From Dichetophora obliterata (Eukaryota; Arthropoda; Insecta; Diptera; Sciomyzidae), in the NCBI GenBank assembly GCA_963920525.1, contig OY986438.1:126486920-126550919 (forward strand): a stretch of DNA of 64,000 nt, written 5' to 3'. Positions within the stretch are counted from its first letter, which is position 1. Each line of letters opens with the position of its first letter. Below, in pieces: positions 47,105 through 59,057 of the stretch. Both the position numbers and the translations under genes were made by a program. Under the pieces are notes generated by a model. The model worked only from the letters and a program-made list of their open reading frames with translations, was not told the origin of the DNA and did no database searches.

Positions 47105-49853
47105 AATGGATTTTCTCGCGCCCTTTAACCGCCTAAAAATCAATGAAATATATCATATATTTCAAACGATTTTGGTCGTATAATACTACGTTTAAATTGG
47201 GCCAAATGACTTATTTGGAATCAGTCATTCAGAAGTGCTTACATTGGTTTTTTTTTTTTACGAAAGTATCTCATTTCGTTTGGCAACTGGTTCTTTGTTT
47301 TGTTTTTCTGGTTGATTTTGATGATTATACACGTGTATAAAATGATTTGTTGTTTGACGTTTTCCCTTGTTTTTGTGTATTCGGTATTTTTTTATACATT
47401 CTCCTCTGAATGCGTTCGAAATAGTTTGTAATAAGTTTTAAGAACGTATCCAATCTCATTCATTTGTTTTAAATTAGTTGAATTGTCACTGAGAATTTGT
47501 ATGGGAAATGAGATGATTTCGTTTCTCATTTGGCTGAAATGAATCACTTTTCAGGGGATAAGCTTGGAGTGAAGCAAAGCGTGCTAGGTTCAAGCTAAAT
47601 GGAGCTGAAATTTTGGCAGTCGATTTGTTTCGAGTATGAGATGGTTTCAGGGAAATAATGTTCCCACACTCCCATTACCGCCCACAAATCATCACAAATG
47701 CTTAGACTAAAATCTTACTAGACTAAAATTTGGTAATTCAGTTTATATGATTACTTTCGGCAACTATACTAAAAATTATGAAAATATGTGTAAAATTTAT
47801 TTTCCGAATAGAATAACAATTCTTAAATGGCAGTAAGGCGGTCTGCGGCTCCTGCGTCTGCCGGAGAATGTTTTAAATAAATACAAATAGAAAATAGATA
47901 ATTAAATGACTTAAGACATAGAATTATGTATATACATAACTTTAGAATGATTTGAAATATGTGAAATTTTTTTTCCCACAAATTATTTTTTAAACTGCAA
48001 AACATTGTAAAAAATATAATAACATTTTGAAAAAACTAAATTTTATCCAAGAAATAATATCACATGATTTTTAATTAAGAAAATTTTTATTGAATTTTTC
48101 ATCAAAATTAAGCAATTATTGCAGATAAATGATATGTACTATGAAAGAGTGAGGAAAATGGAAAGAACTTTTGGCTTATTTTTTGAGTACAAATGGAATA
48201 TTTTAGAAGCTTTGTGAAACAATATAAAACATTGAATTGGTGAAGTAACTGTAAATATTTTCTCATTTCTCCGAATTCCTGAAATTAACCTTTCACACAT
48301 GGGAAATTTGATGAACATCGATTTGAAAATGGCGGAGATGTTTGCTTGCGAATTCAAAAATTGAAATTTCTATCGGTTCTTTCTCATTCTAAGGCTAAAA
48401 AAATGTGTTTTATTGAGAAAATCTGTAGTTTTCAAGATATCGAATTAGTTTTGATGACATAATACAGGAATTATTTTTTAATATACTAGATAAAGTATGT
48501 ACAAAATTTTCAAATAAATCTTATTATTAATAATGTTATTTTTATTAATCAGCGACTTTTCATAAAAAATGCGTTGTACTGAGGAAATATAAAATTTTCG
48601 AGTTATAGCCAAAAGTTTGATGTCATAATATTGGAAAGTTTTTAAAACGTTAGAAGAATATATTCATGTTCAGAATCTAAGTTAAAAAATTACATATTTG
48701 AATTACAAATTTAAAAAATTTTTTACCCAAATTTTTTATAATCCTATTATGCAGGACTTAAAAAAAAACCAAGCAACTTTATGTAACCATATTTATTACT
48801 GTTTAAAAAAAGTTCCATTTTTTCATTATTAAACAAATACAATAATTTTAATATTCTGCATTGGAAGATATATCAAAATACTTTAATATTAAGATTTCAC
48901 ATTTTTAAATGGTATTTAATATTTTTATCGCAGGCAAAACAGCGGGTATTTGTTAGTCATACAACAAAATAATAAAAGTTACAATAAAAAATAATAATAA
49001 TAATGCAATAAATTTTCCATGAAAGTCAGATCGTATTGGTAATAATAAATTTTTTTATTAAAAAACCCGTCCCCCTTTAGAAAATCTTTGCTACGAGACC
49101 TGCACACGCACATATCAACACAAATTCTCGTTTGTGTATGTATTTATTATGTTCTATGTATGCATTAGACATGTTTCGAAAATAATGCCTATGTTTGGTT
49201 TATTTTATTCATGGCTTTGCTTAAGATTTATGTACAACGTTTAAGCAACACATTGACAGGCAACCTCGAGAGCCTTCAATAAATAGTATGCAAATCTATG
49301 AACTCTAGATTTGCCACGATATCGTTAGTGAAAAAGAAAGTGAGGACAAAAAATAGGCAAGAAAACCTAGAAAAAAGGGTTAAATGGGTTTTTGAAAAAG
49401 CAATTCCAAGTAACAAATACAAGCACGCACTTAAATACGGTGGTGCTTTAATGTTTGTATTTGAGTAAGTTGTTGTTTTCCTTGTTTTTTTTTTATTCAT
49501 TTCTCTCTTTCTTTTACAATATTTAAACTTAAACAGAAAGAACTGCAAAAAATAATTTTATAACATTGATTATTTCTATTTTATAACTACACCTTCCACA
49601 AAAACTTTTTAGCAACTCATTTTGTCAAGTGATGAAAAAAAAATCGCTAAAAGTCACATTTGGCGATAACGATATGTATCTGCTGCACAGTACTTCATCC
49701 AGTGGAAATTCATTAAACTTTTTGTTATGACGAAATCTAAAAAATAATTTGCTGCCTTATGTTAAAAAATATCATATTTTCACGAATGTACACAACCTCA
49801 CAAGAAAGTATCCAAAATTGATCTTTTAAAAATCCAGCTTAGAAATATTACTG
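47105..49853. other. AT-rich and unique-looking sequence, no gene
   Basis: No domain in any frame. The segment 49080-49560 has the less extreme composition and CA-rich words of ordinary fly non-coding DNA. Confidence 0.45.
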
Positions 49854-50120
49854 ATGGCTATGCGGCGTTTGCGAGAGCAAATTCGTCAGAAAATACCAGA
49901 TTTGAGGATAGACAACTTAATAATTTTGCATTACAATAACACACCATCTCTCAAGGCAATCATTGTGAATGAATTTCAAACCAAAAGCTCAAAAAATACC
50001 ATCAAACAACCACCATAGATAGTCACCTGATATAGCTTCGGCCGACTTTTTTCTCTTTCCAAAAGTCAAATTACCACTTCGAGGCTCTCATTTTTAGTCT
50101 TTATGGCCTAATGATTTCAG
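49854..50120 (+). pseudogene. mariner transposase C-terminal fragment, catalytic Asp changed
   Basis: The plus strand from the ATG at 49854 reads MRRLREQIRQKIPDL and ILHYNNTP. After a frameshift and a TAG it reads SPDIASADFFLFPKVKLPLR. Mariner enzymes have HHDNAPxH and YSPDLAPxD here. The second catalytic Asp is Asn in this copy (AAT at 49935-49937) and the Tyr of YSPD is a stop, while the third Asp remains. A dead copy lacking its N-terminal half. Confidence 0.85.
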
Positions 50121-50661
50121 ATTTTAAAAAGCAAAATAAAAGAGAGATCGCGCTTAAATTCAACGTCAGTGTAGAAGACTTAACAACAAAACATATGTTA
50201 ACAATCTTTTGAACTTTTCAAATTATCAATTGACGCGATTTTCTTAATAGAATGTATTAATATGATATTAGTATCTAATATTAGGAACTAATTATTGAAA
50301 CAACTGTAACTTTGTATATTATAACTTGATATATATAAATTATGTTTTGACTTTTTATTTTAAGAAAATTTTCATTTATTCCCAATTACATATACGTTCA
50401 CGTTAGTCATACAAAAACCAATTTATTTTTCTTCGGAAGTCTTCACATTTTAACACTAATAAGAATCAGAATATTTTTTATAAAAAAATTATTTTTTTGG
50501 ATATTGCACCTTTGTAGTCAAAGTAATTAAAGCCTACCCTTTTTTACATTTAAAAAGTGTTGAAATATTTCATTTTGCATTATGTGCGAAGAAAAAAAAT
50601 GCTATTAGTTTTCGTATTTAAAGCACTATAAAACTATTTTATTCTATTTTATAGAAAAATA
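50121..50661. other. AT-rich spacer
   Basis: May include decayed mariner 3' sequence to about 50230; otherwise nothing recognised. Confidence 0.4.
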
Positions 50662-51000
50662 GTAGCTGAAACCCACACGCTGCTGCTTCGACCCCTTGCC
50701 CAACATCCCTAAAATGCTATCACTGAAATTAGATGTGTAAATTCGGGTTGAATACTGAATTCCGAGGCCTTGCGACCTAGTATTCCAAAGCTATTTGATA
50801 TCGCAAATTTGGATTGTATAGGAGGTGTGACCAGGGGGCCCATAAAATTTTATCAGTGAAACGGCACGTGTAAATTTTGGCCGAATTCCAAGACTGTTAG
50901 CTCAATAATTCCAAAGCTAGTCGATATCAAAAATTTTGGTTCTATGGGAGGTGCCAAGCCCCCTTTTCCATAAAGCTTTTGAAAAAATTCCATAACTTTG
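50662..51000 (-). mobile_element. Helitron 3' fragment with two minisatellite units
   Basis: Read on the minus strand this carries two units of the same ~141-bp repeat found in the Helitron at 59058-60873: CCAAATTTGCGATATCAAAT and CCTCGGAATTCAGTATTC recur. It ends GTGGGTTTCAGCTAC, equivalent to the GGGTTCCAGCTAG terminus of the complete copy, with the last base changed. The 5' end is absent. Confidence 0.75.
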
Positions 51001-52171
51001 TAAACTGCTGGTCGAATTTGAATTACAAACACTCAATTAACTCGTAAAAAACTTTTTTTTCAAATTTAAGTTCAATTGTTATGCACCGAAAAAACACCGA
51101 CAAAGTTAAATAAGTTGGAAAAAAGCAAAAACTTGTTGACCATCGAAATTAATGTCGTCATGTTGGATAATTTTTTTTTTATTCCTTAAGTTCTCATCAT
51201 TATCTTAGAAAGTCTGATTAGATTCTCAGAAATTTAAGTAGATAAAATGTTCACAAAGTAAAAAATATTTATTGCTCACTTAAACTTTTCAACTATTTCG
51301 CGAACTAAAACTTTAACTCGGAGTCTAAAAATGCTCCTACTCGAAAATGACCAGTCTCTTATGCACACATAAAATTTATAACTTCATAAGCTGCACTCTG
51401 TACAATCAATGCAAAGTTTACGCCAATTGTAGCCGGAAGAAAAAAATTAATAAAGTAATAAAAGATTACATCAGTGACTCTGAAATTTATATAAAAAACC
51501 GCTAAAAGTGCCTGAAGCACGGCTGTACGACAACATCAGCAACTACCTATTATGCCAAATATTCAGTGTGAGGAAAAAAATATTCAGAGAAAACTTAAAA
51601 GCTTTTTCATAGTAAGCTTGTAAATTGAACATAATGGCAATGCCACAATGTTGCACGACAGTAGCTAGCAGTGTTGCCATATCATTTTTCATGTTGAAAA
51701 TGCGACAGCTAAGACTGGTGGGCTATAAATTAGTATACAAAAATAGTGTTTAAGCCTAAGCACGAAAACTAAGTCTACGCTGTTTTCATTGAGGTAGCAT
51801 GAAATATGATTTCCTACAAGACATTTACATTTTTATCGTGTCTATTTTTCAGTAGGCAGATTGCTAAATCGCATGTTTTATAGATACGGAAGTTTTTCGC
51901 TCTTAAAGTTAACAATTCATAGAAGTTCATTCAAAGAATTTTGGAAAGTGGAGCATATGCCTTAGCTTCAATTACGCAAATATGTTATCAAAAAATGAAT
52001 AACAAAATTGTACAAATATTAAGCGATATTTATTATTAATGATTGCCGTTGTTATGTGTCAAGTAGAAAATAATTATGTTAAAAATATAATCCACCCATT
52101 AATGTACCTTAATTAAGCGCCGCAACCAAAAATAGCTTAAGTTTTTCATCAGCTTCCATAACCACAGTCCT
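51001..52171. other. AT-rich stretch, nothing recognised
   Basis: No gene. A CAGTGTTGCCATATC word near 51668 resembles common insect transposon ends but has no partner. Confidence 0.4.
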
Positions 52172-52833
52172 GGGGGTCAATTCCCGTTTTGCGTTAAAGT
52201 GAAGTGAAAAAAATCTTTTCACAATAGTTTTCATTTAATGATTTCACTTTTTCACTTCACTGCGCACAAAAACGCGATTCTTGTTTGCCTAATGGAAAGT
52301 AGTTGCTGAATAGCATTTGAGAGTTGCTGAATATCTATTAAACAAAGCTTTTATGAAAAATAAATGTACACAACGTATTAGATGGTAGAAAATATTTACA
52401 AAAATGACTTTATTGAACATGATGATGACTTCATTATGACTTCAACCTTCTTATATTGATTTATGTAGAAAAAACCCAAAGATTTTTATGAGGAAAAATT
52501 GCGAAGGAACACTTCGACTTATATTGCTTTCCCAAAGCCATAAACTTGATTGAGAAAGTAAAACTATATATTACAAATAAACAATAAAAAAGAAAAATAT
52601 AATTTATTTTGCATAAATATATATAACCAAGATAAGTTTTTCGGTAGCACAAAATAGCAGAAACTAATATAGCAAGTCGATAACGCGCGTTTGCAACCGG
52701 CGTTAACTTTGTTTTCATTTCAGCAAAAAATAAACAGCTGTTGCCGTTTTAACACACAACGGGAATCGCGTTTTCCGTGTAAAGCTGAAAACACTTTTCA
52801 TATGACGATAACGCAGAACGGGAATTGACCCCC
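52172..52833. mobile_element. MITE-like element with GGGGGTCAATTCCCG ends
   Basis: The left end GGGGGTCAATTCCCGTTTTG and the inverted right end GGGGGTCAATTCCCGTTCTG are nearly identical for about 25 bases; CGTTTT and CGCGAT words recur in both arms. A hairpin GTGAAGTGAAAA...TTTTCACTTCAC sits at 52198-52260. I see no target duplication. Codons across it (minus frame 52461-52718) show no domain. Confidence 0.65.
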
Positions 52834-53076
52834 TGTATTAAAGACAGCCTAATTAGATTAATTCATTGTCTTTGCAAATTATTTGCATTCATACGACTGT
52901 TGTCCGTATATTATTCATTCATGAGATATGCATTGCTGGCAGTTTCTACAAGCTTAAAGCTTAAGATCATTGCTTATCTGCCTCATTTGCTTCTGATTTG
53001 ATGCTCTGCACATGACCAACAATTTCATGTATGTGTAGCTTAGCAATAGAAGAAAACATAATATATTTATAATTAC

Positions 53077-54287
53077 TAGGGAGTCCAATCCCATAAGCTT
53101 TTCTTGATCCCGGGATTATCGGGATAGAAAAACTTAATCCTGGGATCCCGGGACTAGTTAGGGATTGAAAACTTTAAGAAGTAAATAATTCAAAACGTTT
53201 TTAATACAATTTATTAATATTTATTACTTGAAACTAAAATATACAAATTAATTCATTTAAGAAGCAACAAAAACAAAAGGCATTAAAGGTAATCACAATT
53301 GCGTTGTTTTCAGTGTAGTTAGAAAACCCCGTGGTATTGATACCACACTTTACCGAGCAGTTTTTATATATTTTGTTGTTTTACATAAAATCTCTAAAAA
53401 CCAAAAGTGTGGAAATTTTAAGCTGGCTAATAATATGTTTAAATGCAACAATAGATGAAGCTCTAAATGCAAGTTAAACTTTTTTATGCCATATGTTAAT
53501 AAAATATGTCAAATGAGATAGTTAATTTGTTTGCATAGTAATAAAAAGCTATAGTATTAGGTTATAAACCACAACTTCTATTTTAAAAGGAGCTCATAAT
53601 TGTGATTTTCAACTATGGCAAAAAAACCACAATACCACGATCCCACATAATTGTGAATACCCTTGATGTTAATAAGAAAAACTTAAATAATATTAACGAC
53701 TAGCAAATGGTGTTAATCTAAATAACAAGATATATAAAAAATTAAATGGAGAAGAGTTTAAGGTATTAATATCTAAATGGTAAACAATTTTTTTTAGACA
53801 CCGTATTCATGTTTTTTTTTTGTGTTTAAGGCACATTAAGGTTAGAAAAGACTTTTCAAAATTAAATGTCTTGTTTTAGTTATTTTTAAAGTAATTCATT
53901 AAACTGATAAACGCGTTCTATTTTTTATTAGAGAGTTTTGTTTGGATATTATTACAACTATAACCCACTGATGAGAAGCACTGTTCTGTTTCTATACTAG
54001 TTGGAGAAATAGTTGTCCAATAATCGTAAGCAATTTGTAAGTTTTGATAACGATTGCCTTCACCACAAAACAAAATTATTTCCTATAAGTCAGAATATCT
54101 GACAATTTTGAAAAAAATAGCTGAATTTCCGATGTTGCAAATTCTTCTAAAACTATGCAAAGTCTTTGCTCCAGTAAAAAATCCACTCATCGTCCTTTAA
54201 AAATCCCGGTATCCCGGAAAGAAAATCCTGGGATTTAAAGGGTACTAAATTGTTCATGATACCGGGATCCCAAGATTGACTTCCCTA
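53077..54287. mobile_element. hAT-family element, copy 3 (non-autonomous)
   Basis: The ends TAGGGAGTCCAATCCCATAA and, inverted, TAGGGAAGTCAATCTTGGGA are flanked by ATAATTAC (53069-53076) and ATAACTAC (54288-54295), an 8-bp duplication with one mismatch. Subterminal CCCGGGATTATCGGG words mirror those of copy 1. The dimerisation motif is not found here, and another inverted-repeat element (53286-53664) lies inside the left half. Confidence 0.8.
53286..53664. mobile_element. Nested inverted-repeat element (AAGGGTATTCACAATT ends)
   Basis: The left end AAAGGTAATCACAATTGCG pairs imperfectly with the inverted right end AAGGGTATTCACAATTATG. Possible duplicated flanks GGCATTAA and GATGTTAA agree at 5 of 8. 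The ends resemble those of the element at 21286-21674. Non-coding. Confidence 0.5.
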
Positions 54288-54295
54288 ATAACTAC

Positions 54296-55509
54296 GCAGC
54301 TAGATGTCTATGTGTTGACTCATATGTGCTTGTGTGTGTGTTAGTGTATGTGTATGTTAAGAATTTTTAGTGTGTATTTGCGTCACACTTTTAATGCTGC
54401 GACAATGAGCTGCTGCATACAAAATGCTGAGCATGTGATAAGAATGACTTGAAAAACTTTGCTGTTGTTTTTGTTTTAGATGTTGCTATGTTTTTTTTTT
54501 CGCTACATAAAATACACATCTAAATGAAGCACACACATGCTAAAAAAATATTTTTAAATCTTTACCAAATGTAAAAAAACATGCGCCATATTATTAGATC
54601 TCTTATCTGTACTTTATTTTTCGTTTAAATTTTATAAAGTTCACGTTTTATTTTAACAAAAAATTCACAGACATTATTGAAGTGAAACTTCTTTTGCACC
54701 GTTGCTATTTCAAACTCAATGAAACAAAAATTGACATTTAAAATAAACAAACATATTTATCTATAGGTCTACGCATGTACACTAAGATGGGTCACACCCC
54801 CTATGGAAAATAAAAAAGTTTGAAATGACCTCACCTTATTTGAAAGCTATTTCTTAGAGGATTTTAGTACCATACATTTTTTTTGGTGGATCCAAAAAAC
54901 GCCCAAAATGGTCTTTTTTTGATTACTTCGCCAGTTTTTAACCGATCGTAAAAAATAGATCTTCGTTTACAGAACATTTTTACCTCCGATTCCATCTTTT
55001 ACTATATATTTAAACTTTTCATCTTATTTCCTCAGTACATCCAAAACTTTATTTCTTTTTAAGAAAAATCAAATTAGACCATAAAATTTTTGTAAAGAAA
55101 GTTTTTAGTTTCATTCGTAGGAAAAAAATTTACAGCGAATTAACTTTACGGTGAAGTGTGTCTCAGTTTTTGGTCTTTAGCCTTGGGTTCATCTTTATGT
55201 GGCATCATTTGCTTTTGAAATGACTTCGTTTATCTTCAGTTTTGTTCGCTAGTCTTCCGTTCATCGTCGATATGCTTCTTTCTTTATACAAAATTTGTTC
55301 ACAATCGGTCCAGTCATGCGGGCGTTACTGAGCCATGTATATTTCGTTGATTGCAGCGCCCTCTACCGAAAGTTTTTTAAACTTGTGATACTCTATCTTA
55401 TATTCCTGGGTTAGGAGAATTTTCATATAAAATTTTATCGAAATCAATGCAGTCGCTTAGCCGGCACTAGGAAAAATCGATAAATGAAAAATCGCCCAAA
55501 ACATTTGAC
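54296..55509. other. Sequence without a confident gene
   Basis: A TG-rich tract lies near 54330-54355. From about 54780 the composition changes and may be the untranslated or decayed 5' part of the element whose tail is at 55510-55830. Confidence 0.35.
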
Positions 55510-55830
55510 TCAAAATTGACTCATGAAAATTGATTCAAAAGTCAGGATTGATTCATTGTTTGTAAATGTTTTGAATGATGACTTTAGTTTTTTAAGTATC
55601 GACCCTGGTCGTTGGATTGAAAATGACAAATACTTGTGCGTGGAAGAAATAGTCAAAAATATATCTGTCGTTAACGATGCCACCGAGAGATGCCGCCGTT
55701 GCATGTCAAGATTTAACGAAAAAGTCACGTCATTGGACACCGAAAAACAGGCTTGGATTCACGTTGTAGAAGAACATTGTAAACCTTATGTATGCAAAAC
55801 AACCAAAACTCAAATTATTGTACGCAGCAA
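55510..55830 (+). pseudogene. C-terminal fragment of a transposon-associated protein (family uncertain)
   Basis: A plus-strand frame reads DPGRWIENDKYLCVEEIVKN, then ISVVNDATERCRRCMSRFNE, then KVTSLDTEKQAWIHVVEEHC. I recognise this block (a W, then EIVxNxxVVNDxAERG, then a DxxxxQxxLxVVxxHR tail) from a widespread but poorly named set of arthropod repeat-encoded proteins, where it stands at the C-terminus. The frame stays open to 55987, but the part after about 55830 turns into hydrophobic low-complexity text (FLLIIICYF) and is probably not coding. The first residues (MKIDSKVRIDS) may be real. I do not assign a reaction. Confidence 0.5.
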
Positions 55831-55987
55831 CAGAAACGCATCCACAATGATTAAAACAAATTTACTACATTTTCTACTGATTATTATTTGTTACTTTCAA
55901 AAATCACTATACAAAAAAAAATATTACCTTATCCAAAAATGGTCAAATATCTTTATTTTTTCTGTACTAACTGTCTTCATAAAATAG

Positions 55988-57142
55988 CCTTGAATTCTGA
56001 ATAAATAGTTTTAAAAATATCATCAGGATCGATTTAAAGTGTAAGCATTAAAAGAATAGTATAAAAAAATCTAAAATTTCAGTTTTTATTGAATTTGATG
56101 GCAACGGACTAAATTATTATTTAAATCCAAGTTCAGATTTTTCAAAAAATTTTTAATCAAAATAGATGGTTTGTGTTTTTGTTCTGTAAATTTTATATGC
56201 ATAGTTTTTATTTTTCAAGATATCATGTCAAAACCACAAAAAAAAAAATCAGTTTTTCAGACAGGGCTGGTTACGACAATTATTAATTTTTTTGGCTCAA
56301 ATTATTTCCTTCACAACCATCGCTTATAATTCAGATGGGCACGCGGCATCCCAAATACTTAAGCGCTTGACCAAGTCTAATGTACACAAACCAATTTCAA
56401 AGACATTTTTAAACGCTGCAGTAGCTATTAAACTGCCAGATAAGTTAAACTCGGACAAATTTAGTGCCTACATTTAGAAAAGTTGTCCACTAGATGGCGA
56501 CAAGTATACAACGCTCAGATTTCTACGCGAAAAAAAATACGTACAAAATCATTTTCGATGCTAATTCGGCTGTAAAAGTAGATAGCGAAGGAATTCAACA
56601 CGATTAATATGATCCAATACAAAAAACTATTTTATATACTAACAAATTAATGTTATTATTATGTACTTGATAATGAATGGTATAAAATTCAGATTTTGAA
56701 ACATAACATTTGAAACAGATAAATAAATTATTATTGAGACGTCAATATTTTGTTTGTATAAACAATTTTGTTTTTTGTCAAGTATAAAAACTTCTTCTGG
56801 AAAGAAAATATTTGGTCAAAAAAAAAAAAAAAAAAAAATCATAGGACCAAAAACTGAAAAAAACAGTTTAGCAATTTTTTCGCAAAACTAGAATATTTTA
56901 ATTTTAAGCAAATAATTGACATGTCATATGAAAGGAAATCAGAAATTAATAAATTGACTTGTTTTTATTTTTACAAAAAAGCAACTTTTGAGTTTTGACT
57001 TTTTTTGAAAATATATAAAAAACAAAAACAAGACACTTACCTAAAGGCTAGCTCAACCTATTTTTGTTAAGTCACTTTATTGAATTCTTGAACAAAAAAA
57101 CTTCTAAATTAATGTAGTTTTATGAAAAATTTGTTGTACTTA
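55988..57142. other. AT-rich sequence with short open stretch
   Basis: A 61-codon frame at 56292-56477 (SFTTIAYNSDGHAASQILKR) has balanced composition but no domain I can name. A run of A lies near 56820. Nothing else. Confidence 0.35.
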
Positions 57143-57629
57143 GGGCCGTTTTATTCACTTTTTTAACTTGAGAAGTTGGAATAACTTTGGGATTTATTCG
57201 ATTTCAAAAGTTATTCCATTTTATTCACTTGAATTTCTCAGAAATATTTTGACATATTGAAGATTCGATATAACTTTCGTTTGATAACTTTTGTCAACTT
57301 GTGATTTCTCTAACTTCCAAATATAGGACGTTAGTTATAAATTCTAACTTTGAATATTTGGTGTAACTTGTGATTTTCGCTTCATTCCCAAGTTTTCACA
57401 CGTTTGTGCTGTGACAGCAAAATTGTTACTTTAAAAACATTTGAAACACGTATTATTTTATATGACTAGAACCGATACAGTTCACTACAAGTTTTTTATG
57501 CACAATATTAAAGATTTAGGTTCCGCTAACCGTTAAAAATACGATATGCTAAGAACAGTGGTGGCAGGGGTTTAATTTACTTTTAAGACAGATTGTTTAT
57601 TCTATTCAATTAATATTTATTATTAAATA

Positions 57630-57810
57630 AACCTCAGAGAGTAATAACTGCCAAGTAAAGCTTCTTAAGAACGCAAGCCGTTCGGAGTCGGCATTACTTG
57701 TAAATCTAGATCTTGTTCATTTGTGTTCAAACATTTAATAACACGCACAAAACAATCCAAAGATGATCCATTAAAGTCCTTGCAAGGGGTAGAATTGCAC
57801 TTTATATCCG
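57630..57810 (+). mobile_element. tRNA-derived SINE, copy C (headless)
   Basis: AACTGCCAAGTAAAGCTTCTT, AGCCGTTCGGAGTCGGCATT and ATTTAATAACACGCACAAA appear in this order, matching the middle of copies A and B and the tail of copy A. The tRNA-like head is not recognisable. It lies inside the 57143-62681 element, so it was probably inserted there later. Confidence 0.75.
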
Positions 57811-58855
57811 TAATGACCTGGTTTAATTTCCGCTGATCGATGCCAGCTCAATCATTAGTTGGTCAAAACAAACTTTGTACTATGTGTACAATTATGAGAA
57901 GTCGGTACCTACATTTTTGCATTAGTTTGTCAATGTGAAATTTCGACATGCAGCTGGAGCCATTTGTTAAAGATACATAATATGAAGCTTACCAATTTCA
58001 GTTTGGTGGTCACTCGATTTTCAAAAAGTAGTAGTGCATAGAGAGTAAATGAAGGTATCCCAAAATAAGGCACCATTTCCGATGAATCTTTTCAATTTAA
58101 GGTACTTAATTTTTGTGTATGCTTTTTCATGTTTAACAGCTTTAGTGACTGAATTTGCATCATTGAAATGATTTCAACAGACCTGGTGCAAATACTATAG
58201 CTCTACTTACTCTGTATGTTGGAAGTTGACACCAAAAAATAATGTCGTGCAGCCTGCAAATCACAAATCTCTACTTAAGTCAAAAATTGAACTATTTTCG
58301 TTCGATTTAGTAAATATTAGTTTGACGAAGATAAACATAAAATGAAACTATTAATTTTAGATCACTTTTAAAAAAAAATCTGCTTATTCTTCTTTAAATA
58401 AAAAAAAAGGTTAAAAACAGTTTTCTAATAAAAGAGCTATGTCAAATTGTAAAGAGCTGAACTATATTGCACGTCGCGTGAAAAAGAACGTTCAAAAAAA
58501 AAATGCGTTTAAAGATTGCACTTAAAGTAGGTTTCTAGATCCTTTAGCAAAAGAAATTAAAATTTTTAACTATTTATTTTCAAGCTATTTTATTATATAT
58601 TATAGTCGGGTTTATTATAACATAATTTAGTTAGTAGTCAACATAAAGAAACTATTTTTGTAATATTGGTTTTAGAAGGCACTTACATGTTAATAAACGA
58701 AATAAAACCAAACTAATTAAAAATTGGTCCAGCCGATTAACTCAGATTAACCGTCGACCATATTTTGAAGGACTCGAATTTATCCTCCTCTGTTATCAAA
58801 ATACAAAGACAAAATTATAAACACCATTTTTTTCGATTGTCAAAGAACTATATAA
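57811..58855. other. Interior of the 5.5-kb element, nothing recognised
   Basis: No open frame of note and no domain. Confidence 0.4.
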
Positions 58856-59057
58856 TCATGCTGATTGTGAAATCCGGCGGATCAGCTGCGGCGGGAGTTA
58901 ATCAGATCCGCACTCCCTTCCCTTTAAAGCAAAAATCCCATTGTTGAATCCGTGCGAGGGAACTGCAATACCGATCCGCACTCCGAACTTCGAAAAACAG
59001 CTGTTCAGCTGTCAAAACAAAATTAAGTAACGAGTGAATTTGTTTAAGTGCAACTTA

